Source: DATCLS01 sp036563805 (GTDB taxonomy: Bacteria; Actinomycetota; Acidimicrobiia; Acidimicrobiales; VFJN01). Taken from it: a stretch of DNA of 64,000 bases. Numbering within the stretch: position 1 is the stretch's first letter; the number at the start of each line of letters is the position of its first letter. Shown in pieces: positions 25,367 to 34,578 of the stretch. The stretch lies in contig DATCLS010000016.1 of NCBI GenBank assembly GCA_036563805.1, positions 69,699 through 133,698 of the forward strand, given 5' to 3'. The position numbers were made by a program, and so were the translations under genes. The notes under the pieces are model-generated. The model searched no databases and was not told the origin of the DNA. It worked only from the letters and a program-made list of their open reading frames with translations.

Positions 25367-26152
25367 TCAGAGGCGGTCGCGGTAGCGGATGATGCTGGTG
25401 AACGACTCGGCCTCGAGGCTGGCGCCGCCCACCAGCGCGCCGTCGATGTCAGGCTGGACCATGAGGTCGGCCGTGTTCTCGGGCTTGACCGAGCCGCCGT
25501 ACTGGATGCGCACGGCCGCCGCCGCGTCGCTACCGAAGCTGTCGGCCACCACCGCCCGGATCCGGGCGCAGACGGCCTGGGCATCGTCGGGCGTGGCCGT
25601 CCGGCCCGTGCCGATCGCCCAGATCGGCTCGTAGGCGATGACGGAGCCGGCCACCTGCTCGGGGCTCAGCCCGGTGAACCCGGCCTGGACCTGGCCGGTC
25701 ACCTTGTCCTCGGTGGCGCCGGACTCGCGCTCCTCCAACGTCTCGCCGACGCACAGGATCGGCGTCATCCCCCACTGGAGGATGGCCTTGACCTTGCGGT
25801 TGACCACCTCGTCGGTCTCGCCGAACAGCTCGCGGCGCTCGGAGTGGCCGGCGATCACGTAGGCGACGTCGAGCTTGGCCAGCATGGCCGGCGACACCTC
25901 GCCCGTGAACGCCCCCTTCTCCTCCCAGTGGCAGTTCTGTGCGCCGATCAGCAGCGGGACCGGGTCCTTCTCGCCCAGGAAGTAAGTCTGGACCGTGCGG
26001 ATGTCGGTGAACGGCGGGTGGATGGAGACGTCGGTGGCCGCGTAGTCCTCGGCCGTGAGCTCGTACACCAGCTTCTGGACCAGCGACGTGGCCTCGAAGT
26101 GGTTGAGGTTCATCTTCCAGTTGCCGCTGATCAGCGGCTTGCGGTCGCTCAT
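25367..26152 (-). CDS. tpiA: Triosephosphate isomerase
   Basis: 261 aa, the usual length. It begins RKPLISGNWKMN with the catalytic Lys; the catalytic His is in IAGHSERRE and the catalytic Glu in AYEPIWAIGTG. The phosphate-gripping YGGSVKPEN segment follows. It interconverts glyceraldehyde-3-phosphate and dihydroxyacetone phosphate in glycolysis. It is last of the gap-pgk-tpiA run, 13 bp after pgk. Confidence 0.97.
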   Translation of the reverse strand: MSDRKPLISGNWKMNLNHFEATSLVQKLVYELTAEDYAATDVSIHPPFTDIRTVQTYFLGEKDPVPLLIGAQNCHWEEKGAFTGEVSPAMLAKLDVAYVIAGHSERRELFGETDEVVNRKVKAILQWGMTPILCVGETLEERESGATEDKVTGQVQAGFTGLSPEQVAGSVIAYEPIWAIGTGRTATPDDAQAVCARIRAVVADSFGSDAAAAVRIQYGGSVKPENTADLMVQPDIDGALVGGASLEAESFTSIIRYRDRL

Positions 26153-26165
26153 CGCTCGCTCTCCC

Positions 26166-27311
26166 TCACCCCTCGCGGCCCGGCGCGTTCGGGGCCTGCC
26201 GCAGCGCGGCCAGGCCCGGCAGGTCGCCCTGCTCCAGCAGCTCCAGCGACGCGCCGCCGCCGGTAGACACGTGGTCGACCCCCTCGTCGAGGCCGAACTG
26301 GGCCAGCGCCGCCGCGCTGTCGCCGCCGCCCACGACGGTGAAGCCCGGGGCGTCGGCCACCGCCTGGGCGACGGCCCGGGTCCCGGCCTCGAACCGCGGG
26401 TCCTCGAACACACCCATGGGCCCGTTCCAGAACACCGTGCGGGCCTCGGCGATGCGGTCGCCGAAGTCGGCGGCCGTGCCCGGGCCGACGTCGACGCCCA
26501 TCCAACCGTCGGGCACCGACGTGCCGACCTGGCGCACCTCTCCCCCGGCCTCGGGCTTCATCAGCTCGCCGCCCGGCCCGAGGGCGGTCACGTCGGAGGG
26601 CAGGACGATCCGCCCGCCGGCCCGCTCGAGCAGGCCGCGGCACACGTCGACCATGTCGTCCTCGAGGAGGCTGGCGCCGACCGCGTTGCCCTGGGCGGCG
26701 AGGAACGTGAAGCACATCCCGCCGCCGATGAGCAGCTGGTCGGCGACGTCGAGCAGCGCCTCGATGACCTTGAGCTTGTCGCTCACCTTCGACCCGCCGA
26801 GCACGGCGACGAACGGCCGCTTCGGGTTCGTGCGCAGGCCCGACAGGACCTCGACCTCGCGGGCCAGCAGCCGGCCGGCGGCCGACGGGAGCGTCCGCGG
26901 CGGGCCGACGATCGAGGCGTGGGCCCGGTGCGAGGCGCCGAAGGCGTCGTTCACGTAGGCGTCGAAGCCCTCGACCAGGCGGGCCACGAAGGCCGGGTCG
27001 TTGCTCTCCTCCCCCGGGTCGAACCGCAGGTTCTCGAGCAGCTCGACGCCCGGGGCCAGCTCCGCCAGCCGCTTGCGGACCGGTTCGACCGAGTAGCGGG
27101 GGTCGGGCTTGCCCTTGGGCCGGCCCAGGTGGGTGGCGGCCACCACCTGCGCCCCCTGCCCGCGCAGCCATTCCAGGGTCGGCAGCGCGGCGCGGATGCG
27201 CAGGTCGTCGGTGATCTCGCCGTCGCGGAGCGGGACGTTGAAGTCGGCGCGGACGAGGACCCGCCTCCCGTCGAGGGGAGGCAGGTCCTCCAGCGTGGGA
27301 ACGCCGGTCAT
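26166..27311 (-). CDS. pgk: Phosphoglycerate kinase
   Basis: 381 aa, slightly short for bacterial PGK (about 390-415). Substrate residues are in RVLVRADFNVP and THLGRPKG. The hinge and nucleotide site show LGGSKVSDKL and the C-terminal GGGDSAAAL. It makes ATP from 1,3-bisphosphoglycerate. It lies 10 bp after gap and 13 bp before tpiA, so the three are one glycolytic unit. The small size comes from short loops rather than truncation; all motifs are present. Confidence 0.97.
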   Translation of the reverse strand: MTGVPTLEDLPPLDGRRVLVRADFNVPLRDGEITDDLRIRAALPTLEWLRGQGAQVVAATHLGRPKGKPDPRYSVEPVRKRLAELAPGVELLENLRFDPGEESNDPAFVARLVEGFDAYVNDAFGASHRAHASIVGPPRTLPSAAGRLLAREVEVLSGLRTNPKRPFVAVLGGSKVSDKLKVIEALLDVADQLLIGGGMCFTFLAAQGNAVGASLLEDDMVDVCRGLLERAGGRIVLPSDVTALGPGGELMKPEAGGEVRQVGTSVPDGWMGVDVGPGTAADFGDRIAEARTVFWNGPMGVFEDPRFEAGTRAVAQAVADAPGFTVVGGGDSAAALAQFGLDEGVDHVSTGGGASLELLEQGDLPGLAALRQAPNAPGREG

Positions 27312-27321
27312 CGTGGCCGCG

Positions 27322-28335
<1,014 letters not shown>

Positions 28336-28446
28336 CTCGGAATGGCCCTCTCTCTACTCTCGTTGTCGGCGGATCGTGTCACGAACGTTGTCGCGAATGT
28401 CCCGGTCAGTGTGCATCTCAGCCTGCACGCTGGACGGACCCGGCCA

Positions 28447-29385
28447 CTATGACAGCCCAGAGCGGGGTGCCTGGGCCAGTGCTCCCAACGTGGCCGCCAA
28501 ACGCTCGCTGTCGTGCGCCAGACCGTGGGGCCGGGCGACGTCGGCCTCGACCACCCGCGCCTTCACGTCGCCCAGCGGCAACGCCCCCGGCTGGACCACG
28601 ACGACGTCGGGCTCGATGCCGTGGCGGTTGAGCGCGGCGACGTGGGCGGCCACGTCGTAGCCCCGCGTCTCGCTCGCCTCGGCCCGCAGGTTGCACACGT
28701 ACACCCGCTGGCCCCGGGCCTCGGCCAGCGCTTGGCGGACGTCGTCCACGACCGCGGCGGCCAGCACCGACGTGTACAGCGAGCCGGGGCCGAGCACGAT
28801 CTGGTCGGCGTCGCGCAGGGCCTCGATGGCGTCAGGCGGAGCCGGTGGCCGCTCCGGCACCACCCGGACCCGGTCGATGCCGGCGGTGTGCGACACGGCC
28901 ACCTGGCCCACGACCTCGCGCCCGCCGTCGCGGGTGCGGGCCCGCAGCTCGACGGGCTCGGCCGTGGCCGGGAGGACCCGGGCCTCGTCAGGGTCGAGGC
29001 CGAGCAGGCGGGCGGCCTCGTCGACGGCGGCGACGAAGTCGCCGGTCACCGAGGTCAGGGCGGCGAGCAGCAGGTTGCCCAGGGCGTGGCCCTCGACGTC
29101 GGTGCCGGCGAACCGGTACTCCAGCGCCTCGGCCAGCGGCCCGGGTGGCCGGTCGGCGCCCGACGCCATCGCCACCAGGCAATGGCGCAGATCGCCGGGG
29201 GCGGGCAGCGGCATGCCGCTGCGCAGGCGGCCGGTCGAGCCGCCGTCGTCGGCCGTCGACACGACGGCGGTCACCCGGCGGGCGTAGCGGCGGGCGGCCC
29301 GGATGGTGGCGGCCAGCCCGTGGCCGCCCCCCACCGCCACCACGTGCAGCTTGTCGGGGTCCGCCGACCCAGCCTCTGTTGCCAT
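28447..29385 (-). CDS. yvcK: YvcK/CofD-like gluconeogenesis factor
   Basis: About 312 aa. The hallmark VVAVGGGHGLAATI is near residue 15, then VSTADDGGSTGRLR and GDLRHCLVAM. QIVLGPGSLYTSVL is the nucleotide/metal-site region. YvcK proteins bind UDP-sugars and affect carbon flux and cell-wall growth in Bacillus and Mycobacterium. The ATG at 29385 is preceded by GAGGGGA, so it is preferred over the GTG at 29430, which overlaps the rapZ stop (GTGA). Coupling with rapZ is likely either way. Confidence 0.92.
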   Translation of the reverse strand: MATEAGSADPDKLHVVAVGGGHGLAATIRAARRYARRVTAVVSTADDGGSTGRLRSGMPLPAPGDLRHCLVAMASGADRPPGPLAEALEYRFAGTDVEGHALGNLLLAALTSVTGDFVAAVDEAARLLGLDPDEARVLPATAEPVELRARTRDGGREVVGQVAVSHTAGIDRVRVVPERPPAPPDAIEALRDADQIVLGPGSLYTSVLAAAVVDDVRQALAEARGQRVYVCNLRAEASETRGYDVAAHVAALNRHGIEPDVVVVQPGALPLGDVKARVVEADVARPHGLAHDSERLAATLGALAQAPRSGLS

Positions 29386-29426
29386 GCGCTCGTCCCCTCG
29401 CCGGCCACCGGTGGTGGCCGGGTACG

Positions 29427-30296
29427 TCACTTCTCGACGTCCCGGTGGAGCACCCCGGGGGCGTACCCGCGCCGCCGGAGCCGCCGAGCCACCTCCTCGG
29501 CGATCGCCACCGAGCGATGCCGACCGCCGGTGCAGCCGAAGGCGATGGTGAGGTACGCCTTGCCCTCGGCCACGTAGGCGGGCAGCAGTTCACCGGCGAG
29601 AGCCTCGAGGTGGTCGAGGAACTCCGTGGCCGCCGGCTGCTCCAGAACGTAGTCCCGCACCGCGGGGTCGAGGCCCGTCAGCGGGCGCAGCTCGTCGACC
29701 CAGTGCGGGTTGGGCAGGAAGCGGCAGTCGAGGACCAGGTCGGCGTCGAGCGGCAGCCCGTGCTTGTAGCCGAACGAGAGCACCGTGATCTGCATGGGCG
29801 ACGCCCGCTCCGCGTCGCCGAACAGGGTCACGATGCGGTTGCGCAGCTCGTGGACGTTGAGGTCGCTCGTGTCGACCACCACGTCGGCCTCGGCCTTGAC
29901 CGGCTCGAGCAGCTCGCGCTCGCGCTCGATCGCTGCGGCCAGGTGCTCGGACTCGGGCCCGCTGGACAGCGGGTGGCGGCGGCGGGACGACTCGTACCGG
30001 CGGACCAGCGTGTCGGTCGACGCCTCGAGGAACAGGATGCGGACCCGGCTGGCGGACGACCGCAGCCAGCTCAGCATCGGCAGGATCTCGTCCTGGTAGG
30101 CCCCGGTGCCGACGACCAGGGCGACCCGCCCGATCGACGAGCCCGGCGTCTGGGCCAGCTCGGCGACCTTGGGCACGAGCTCGGGCGGCAGGTTGTCGAT
30201 GACGAACCAGCCCAGGTCTTCGAGGTCGTCAGCGGCCATGCTGCGCCCTGCGCCCGACAGGCCGGTGATGACCACGAACTCGCTCACGACCACCAC
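29427..30296 (-). CDS. rapZ: RapZ/YvcJ family RNase adapter, P-loop protein
   Basis: 289 aa, family-typical length. Walker A is GLSGAGRS near the N-terminus and a second nucleotide-binding region follows. The C-terminal domain has LSFGYKHGLPLDADL, LPNPHWVDELRPLTG and FGCTGGRHRSV, all RapZ hallmarks. In E. coli it steers RNase decay of the GlmZ sRNA; in Gram-positives its role is less clear. Several tandem GTGs (30296-30285) make the exact start uncertain by 1-3 codons. It is coupled to yvcK. Confidence 0.93.
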   Translation of the reverse strand: MVVVSEFVVITGLSGAGRSMAADDLEDLGWFVIDNLPPELVPKVAELAQTPGSSIGRVALVVGTGAYQDEILPMLSWLRSSASRVRILFLEASTDTLVRRYESSRRRHPLSSGPESEHLAAAIERERELLEPVKAEADVVVDTSDLNVHELRNRIVTLFGDAERASPMQITVLSFGYKHGLPLDADLVLDCRFLPNPHWVDELRPLTGLDPAVRDYVLEQPAATEFLDHLEALAGELLPAYVAEGKAYLTIAFGCTGGRHRSVAIAEEVARRLRRRGYAPGVLHRDVEK

Positions 30297-30378
30297 AATT
30301 GTACGGGCGGTCCCCCCTGTCGATTCCCGCCCCGTCGATCTCCGGCCGCCCCTGCGGGGCGGCGCCGGGTCAGCGGAG

Positions 30379-31200
30379 TCAGCGGAGCTTCTCGCTCCGC
30401 AGCAGCAGGAGGCGGGGGATGCTGGCGGCGCCCGCGTACTCGGGCGCCCGGGCCAGGAAGCCGGGTGGGGGCGCCGGCTCCTCCATGCGGGTGACGAGCA
30501 GGCCCCGGGCGGCCAGCGCGTTGACGTAGCGGCTCAGCGGCCGGTGGAAGAACGGCAGGCGGACGCCGGCGTCGACCTCCTCGTGGGTCACCGACTCGGG
30601 CAGGTAGGGCCCGACCCGCCAGTACTGCTCGGGTGGGTCGAGGATCTGGTCGTCGATCCAGCCGCTGCCCGGGGTCTGGAACAGCGGGTGGTTGGTGAAC
30701 AGCACGAACCGGCCGCCGGGCGCCAGCACCCGGGCCACCTCGTCGAGGGCGGCGTCGAGGTCGGTCAGGTGCTCGAGCACCAGGCACGTGACCACGGCGT
30801 CGAAGGCGGCGGCCGGGAACGGCAGGCGCTCGGCCCGGCCCCGCACGTAGCCGGGGCCGCCGCCCCGGCGGGCGGCCGTGGCCAGCTGGGCGGCCGCCGG
30901 GTCGAGCCCGACCACCCGCTCGGCGCCGGCCTTGGCCACGGCCAAGCGGGCGATCTGGCCCTCGCCGCAGCCCAGGTCGAGGACGCGGCGGGCGCCGGCC
31001 AGCTCGTCGGCGGCCAGCGGCAGGATCTGCTCCTCGTACTCGACGTCGGCGCCCTCGGTGAACTCGGCCTGCCACCAGGCGGCGTGCGTCTCCCAGACGC
31101 CGAAGTCGCCCGGGTCGCCTGGTGCGCCGGGGCCGGCCGCGTCGGCGCCGGTGCCGGGTGCCCGCTCGCCGGGGCCGGACGACCCCGCCCGGCCGCTCAC
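30379..31200 (-). CDS. Class I SAM-dependent methyltransferase
   Basis: About 273 aa. SAM motif I is VLDLGCGEGQIARL, followed by the acidic residue in VVGLDPAAAQL, FDAVVTCLVLEHL and LAPGGRFVLFTNHPLF. This is a Methyltransf_11-type fold. The N-terminal 40 residues are a Gly/Pro/Ala linker. The GTG start overlaps the uvrC stop (GTGA), so it lies inside the uvrC-rapZ-yvcK operon. Methyltransferases are not usual between uvrC and rapZ. The substrate is unknown. Confidence 0.85.
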   Translation of the reverse strand: MSGRAGSSGPGERAPGTGADAAGPGAPGDPGDFGVWETHAAWWQAEFTEGADVEYEEQILPLAADELAGARRVLDLGCGEGQIARLAVAKAGAERVVGLDPAAAQLATAARRGGGPGYVRGRAERLPFPAAAFDAVVTCLVLEHLTDLDAALDEVARVLAPGGRFVLFTNHPLFQTPGSGWIDDQILDPPEQYWRVGPYLPESVTHEEVDAGVRLPFFHRPLSRYVNALAARGLLVTRMEEPAPPPGFLARAPEYAGAASIPRLLLLRSEKLR

Positions 31201-33110
31201 CGGCGCCCCGCCGAGCCGGCCGAGCGCCCGGAGCGTCCCGTCGACGAGGCGACGGCCGGGCCGTGGACCTTGGCGTACACGGCGACGGCCACGTCGTCGG
31301 GCAGCCACGACAGCGCCTTCAGCTCCTCCAGCGACGCCCGCTTCACGCCGGCGACGCCGCCCAGCTCCTTGGTCAGGCGCTTCTTGCGGGCGGGCCCCAG
31401 GCCGGGGATGTCGTCGAGCACCGACTTGGTCATCCGCTTGCCGCGCAGCTGCCGGTGGTAGCTGACGGCGAACCGGTGGGACTCGTCGCGGATCCGTTGG
31501 AGTAGATAGAGCGCCTCGGACCCCCGGGGCAGCCGCACGGGGTCGGACCGATCCGGAAGGTAGACCTCCTCGAACCGCTTGGCCAGCGCCGCCACCGGGA
31601 TCTCCTCGTCGAGGCCCAGATCCTCGAGCACGCGCACGGCGACGTTGAGCTGGCCCTTGCCGCCGTCGACCAGCAGCAGCTGGGGCGGGTACGAGAACTT
31701 GCCCGACCGCTCGCTGACCGGCAGCGCCCGCTCGTCGATGTAGGCCGACAGGCGGCGGGTGAGGACCTCCTCCATCGCCGCGAAGTCGTCGTTGCCGGGC
31801 ACCGACCGGACCTTGAACCTCCGGTAGTCGGACTTGCGGGGCAGCCCGTCCTCCATCACCACCATCGAGCCCACGTAGTCGGTGCCCTGGATGTGGCTCA
31901 TGTCGTAGCACTCGATGCGCAGCGGGGCGTCTGGCAGCCCGAGGGCCTCCTGCAGCTCGTTGAGCGCCTTGGCCCGGGCGTTGTGGTCGCTGGCCCGCCG
32001 CAGCCGGTGGCGGGCGAACTCCTCGCTGGCGTTGCGGGTGACGGTCTCGTGCAGCTCGCGCTTGGCGCCCCGCCGCGGCACCCGCACCTCGACCCGGCTG
32101 CCCCGCAGGTGGGACAGCCACTCGCAGTACAGGTCGCCGTCGGACGGCTCGGTCGGCACCAGGATCGTGCGGGGGATGCCGAGCGGTGGATCGTCGTACA
32201 GCTCCTCGAGGATGTTGCCGACCAGCTCGCCGGGCCCCAGGTCCTCCACCTTGTCGACCACGAACCCCTTGCGGCCCACCACCCGGCCCTTGCGCACGTA
32301 GAAGACCTGGACGGCGGCCTCGAGGTCGTCCTCGGCGATGCCGATCACGTCGAGGTCCTCGTTGCGGTCGGCCACCATCTGCTGACGCTCGATGGCCTTG
32401 CGCACGCTGGCCAGCCGGTCGCGGATGCGGGCCGCCCGCTCGTACTCGAGGTTGTCGGCGGCCTCGCGCATCTGGCCCTCGAGGCGGTCGACGATCGTGT
32501 CGGTGTCGCCGTCGAGGAAGTCGAGGAGCTCGCGGGTGAGCCGGTCGTAGGTCTCCTTGTCGACCTCGCCCACGCACGGGCCCGAGCACTTCTCGATGTG
32601 GAACAGCAGGCAGGGCCGGCCGAGGCGCTGGTGGCGGCGGAACTTGTTGTCGGAGCAGGTGCGCAGCGGGAACGTGCGCAACAGCAGGTCGAGCGTCTCG
32701 CGGATGGCGTAGGCGTGGCCGTAGGGGCCGAAGTAGCGGACGCCCTTGCGCTTGCGGCCCCGCATGACCGTGGGCCGCGGCCACTCGTCCTCCACCGTGA
32801 CGGCCAGGAACGGGTAGCTCTTGTCGTCGCGCAGCCGGATGTTGAACCGGGGCCGGTGCTGCTTGATGAGGCTGTACTCGAGCATGAGCGCCTCGACCTC
32901 GTTGCGGACCTGGATCCACTCGACGGTCTCGGCGCTGTTGACCATGGCCGCGGTGCGGGCCGGCAGGCTGCGGGGGTCGACGAAGTAGTTGGACAGCCGC
33001 GCCCGCAGGTTGGCGGCCTTGCCGACGTAGATGACCCGGCCCTCGGCGTCCTTGAACTGGTAGGAGCCGGGGGCCTCGGGGATCGTGCCGGTCGGCGGGC
33101 GCTGCACCAC
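31197..33110 (-). CDS. uvrC: Excinuclease ABC subunit C
   Basis: 637 aa. The GIY-YIG nuclease domain (PGSYQFKDAEGRVIYVGKA) spans about residues 12-95. A UVR motif for UvrB binding lies near residue 215. The central RNase H-like nuclease domain includes IECYDMSHIQGTDYVGSMV and LLLVDGGKGQLN. The C-terminal helix-hairpin-helix is LDDIPGLGPARKKRL. It makes both incisions in nucleotide excision repair. uvrB and uvrA lie within 15 kb in the same direction. Confidence 0.97.
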   Translation of the reverse strand: MVQRPPTGTIPEAPGSYQFKDAEGRVIYVGKAANLRARLSNYFVDPRSLPARTAAMVNSAETVEWIQVRNEVEALMLEYSLIKQHRPRFNIRLRDDKSYPFLAVTVEDEWPRPTVMRGRKRKGVRYFGPYGHAYAIRETLDLLLRTFPLRTCSDNKFRRHQRLGRPCLLFHIEKCSGPCVGEVDKETYDRLTRELLDFLDGDTDTIVDRLEGQMREAADNLEYERAARIRDRLASVRKAIERQQMVADRNEDLDVIGIAEDDLEAAVQVFYVRKGRVVGRKGFVVDKVEDLGPGELVGNILEELYDDPPLGIPRTILVPTEPSDGDLYCEWLSHLRGSRVEVRVPRRGAKRELHETVTRNASEEFARHRLRRASDHNARAKALNELQEALGLPDAPLRIECYDMSHIQGTDYVGSMVVMEDGLPRKSDYRRFKVRSVPGNDDFAAMEEVLTRRLSAYIDERALPVSERSGKFSYPPQLLLVDGGKGQLNVAVRVLEDLGLDEEIPVAALAKRFEEVYLPDRSDPVRLPRGSEALYLLQRIRDESHRFAVSYHRQLRGKRMTKSVLDDIPGLGPARKKRLTKELGGVAGVKRASLEELKALSWLPDDVAVAVYAKVHGPAVASSTGRSGRSAGSAGRR

Positions 33111-33141
33111 GGCCCCGAGGGTACCGACCCGATGTGACAGC

Positions 33142-33699
33142 TCAGGCCGGAGCCACGCCCGCGTCTCGGCTGGCCGCGGCGGCGTGCGCCAGCAGCTCGT
33201 CGACGGACCACTGGTCGTCGGCGTGGACGCCGCGCTTGGCCGCGACGACCCGGCCGTCCGGCGCCACGAGGAAGTCGCCGGGCAGGCCCAGGCGGTCGCC
33301 CCCGGGCCGGGGCAGCGGCCGGCGCTCGCGCACCATCTCCCCCAGACTGCGCGCCACGCCCTTGACGATGGCCGGCCAGGCGCGGGGGTCGAGGACGGCC
33401 CGGGGCGACGACTCGACCCCGAACTCCCGGTACAGCCGCTTGCGGGGGTCGGCCACCACCGGGAACGGCAGGTGGGCGACGTGGGGCCGCAGGTCGTCGG
33501 CCGTCGAGTGGAACACCACCACCTCGCGGACGCCGGCGGCCGCGATCTCCTCGTGGCGGCGCGCGACCGACCGGAGGTGCAGGTTGCACACCGGACAGCC
33601 GGCGAACCGCCGGAACTGCAGGTGGACGAGGTGGTCGGGGTCCGGCATCGTGACCGGCTCGCCGGTCACCGCCTCCAGCTGCCGCGCGGGCACCTGCAT
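33142..33699 (-). CDS. Peroxiredoxin-like (AhpC/TSA) family protein
   Basis: 185 aa with a thioredoxin-fold core. The redox motif CPVC is in FAGCPVCNLHL. VVVFHSTADDL and PFPVVADPRKRLYREFGV match the AhpC/TSA-like proteins related to PRXL2. DFLVAPDGRVVAAK is the late beta-strand pair. A GGAGGAG Shine-Dalgarno precedes the ATG at 33699. It is divergent from a TetR regulator gene with a perfect palindrome between them. A thiol-based reductase or peroxidase activity is inferred. Confidence 0.82.
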   Translation of the reverse strand: MQVPARQLEAVTGEPVTMPDPDHLVHLQFRRFAGCPVCNLHLRSVARRHEEIAAAGVREVVVFHSTADDLRPHVAHLPFPVVADPRKRLYREFGVESSPRAVLDPRAWPAIVKGVARSLGEMVRERRPLPRPGGDRLGLPGDFLVAPDGRVVAAKRGVHADDQWSVDELLAHAAAASRDAGVAPA

Positions 33700-33719
33700 G
33701 GGCTCCTCCTCGGGTCGTT

Positions 33720-33736
33720 GGCGTACGTCGTACGCC
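33720..33736. promoter_or_regulatory. Perfect palindromic operator in the redox/TetR intergenic region
   Basis: GGCGTACG-T-CGTACGCC, an exact 17-bp palindrome in the 79-bp gap between two divergent starts. It is in the usual place for TetR autoregulation. A degenerate copy lies at 33755-33771. Confidence 0.75.
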
Positions 33737-33754
33737 CATGTTCGGCAGCCTATA

Positions 33755-33771
33755 GGCATACGCTGTACTCT
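33755..33771. promoter_or_regulatory. Degenerate second copy of the TetR-type operator
   Basis: GGCATACG-C-TGTACTCT matches 12 of 17 positions of the upstream palindrome, 35 bp away, and lies directly before the regulator's GTG. It may be a weaker site or part of the promoter. Confidence 0.45.
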
Positions 33772-33778
33772 CAACCCC

Positions 33779-34450
33779 GTGCCCCGCCCGAAGTCTTTGA
33801 CCCCCGTCGCCGTGGCGGCCGCGGCGCTGGCGGTCGTGGAGCGCGGCGGCCTCGAGGCCCTGTCCATGCGGGCGGTGGCGGCCGAGCTCGGTATGGGGGC
33901 CATGTCGCTGTACCGCTACGTGGAGGGGCGCGAGCAGCTGGAGGACCTCGTCGTCGACCTCGTCCTCGAGGCCGTCGACACCGACGTGTCGGCCGGGCCC
34001 TGGGAGGCGCGGGTGGCCGAGCTGGCCCAGCGCGCCTGGGCCGCCATCACGGCCCATCCGGCCGTGGTTCCGCTGCTGCTCACCCGCCGCCACACCACCG
34101 AGGCCTCGGTCCGCTGGGGCGAGGCGGTGCTGGCCGCCCTGGCCGACGGCGGCTTCGCCGGCACCGAGCGGGCGATCGCCTTCCGGACCGTCCTCAGCTA
34201 CGTGGTCGGGGCCGTGCAGGTCGAGCACTTCGGGCCCCTGTCCGGCGCCGGGACCGAGGCGTTGGCCGCACTCCCCCGCGACCGCTTCCCGGTGCTGGCC
34301 GACACCGCCGCCCACGCCCGGGCCATCCCGCCCGATCAGGAGTTCCGGCGGGGCCTCGCCGTCGTCCTCCGGGGCCTGGCCGATGTCGAGTTTCCGGGCG
34401 ATGACAAGAACGTTTCCCAAGGACGTCGCGAAATCCCGGCGGGTCCGTAG
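33779..34450 (+). CDS. TetR family transcriptional regulator
   Basis: 223 aa. The DNA-binding domain includes the helix-turn-helix MRAVAAELGMGAMSLYRYV near residues 30-50, followed by a TetR_C-like ligand domain containing HPAVVPLLLTRRHT. The GTG start at 33779 gives VPRPKSLTP, as in tetracycline-repressor-like proteins. It is divergent from the peroxiredoxin-like gene and probably represses both itself and that gene. The inducer is unknown. Confidence 0.88.
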   Translation: MPRPKSLTPVAVAAAALAVVERGGLEALSMRAVAAELGMGAMSLYRYVEGREQLEDLVVDLVLEAVDTDVSAGPWEARVAELAQRAWAAITAHPAVVPLLLTRRHTTEASVRWGEAVLAALADGGFAGTERAIAFRTVLSYVVGAVQVEHFGPLSGAGTEALAALPRDRFPVLADTAAHARAIPPDQEFRRGLAVVLRGLADVEFPGDDKNVSQGRREIPAGP

Positions 34451-34578
34451 ACTCTCCGGCAAGCCGGCCCGGAACTCCGGCTGCATATCTGACTCCGGGG
34501 ACGACATCCCCGTGGGTGAGGCGACCGGGCTGTCCCCACCGTCCACAAACCGGAGTCACCCTCGGGGAGGTTCACAAG

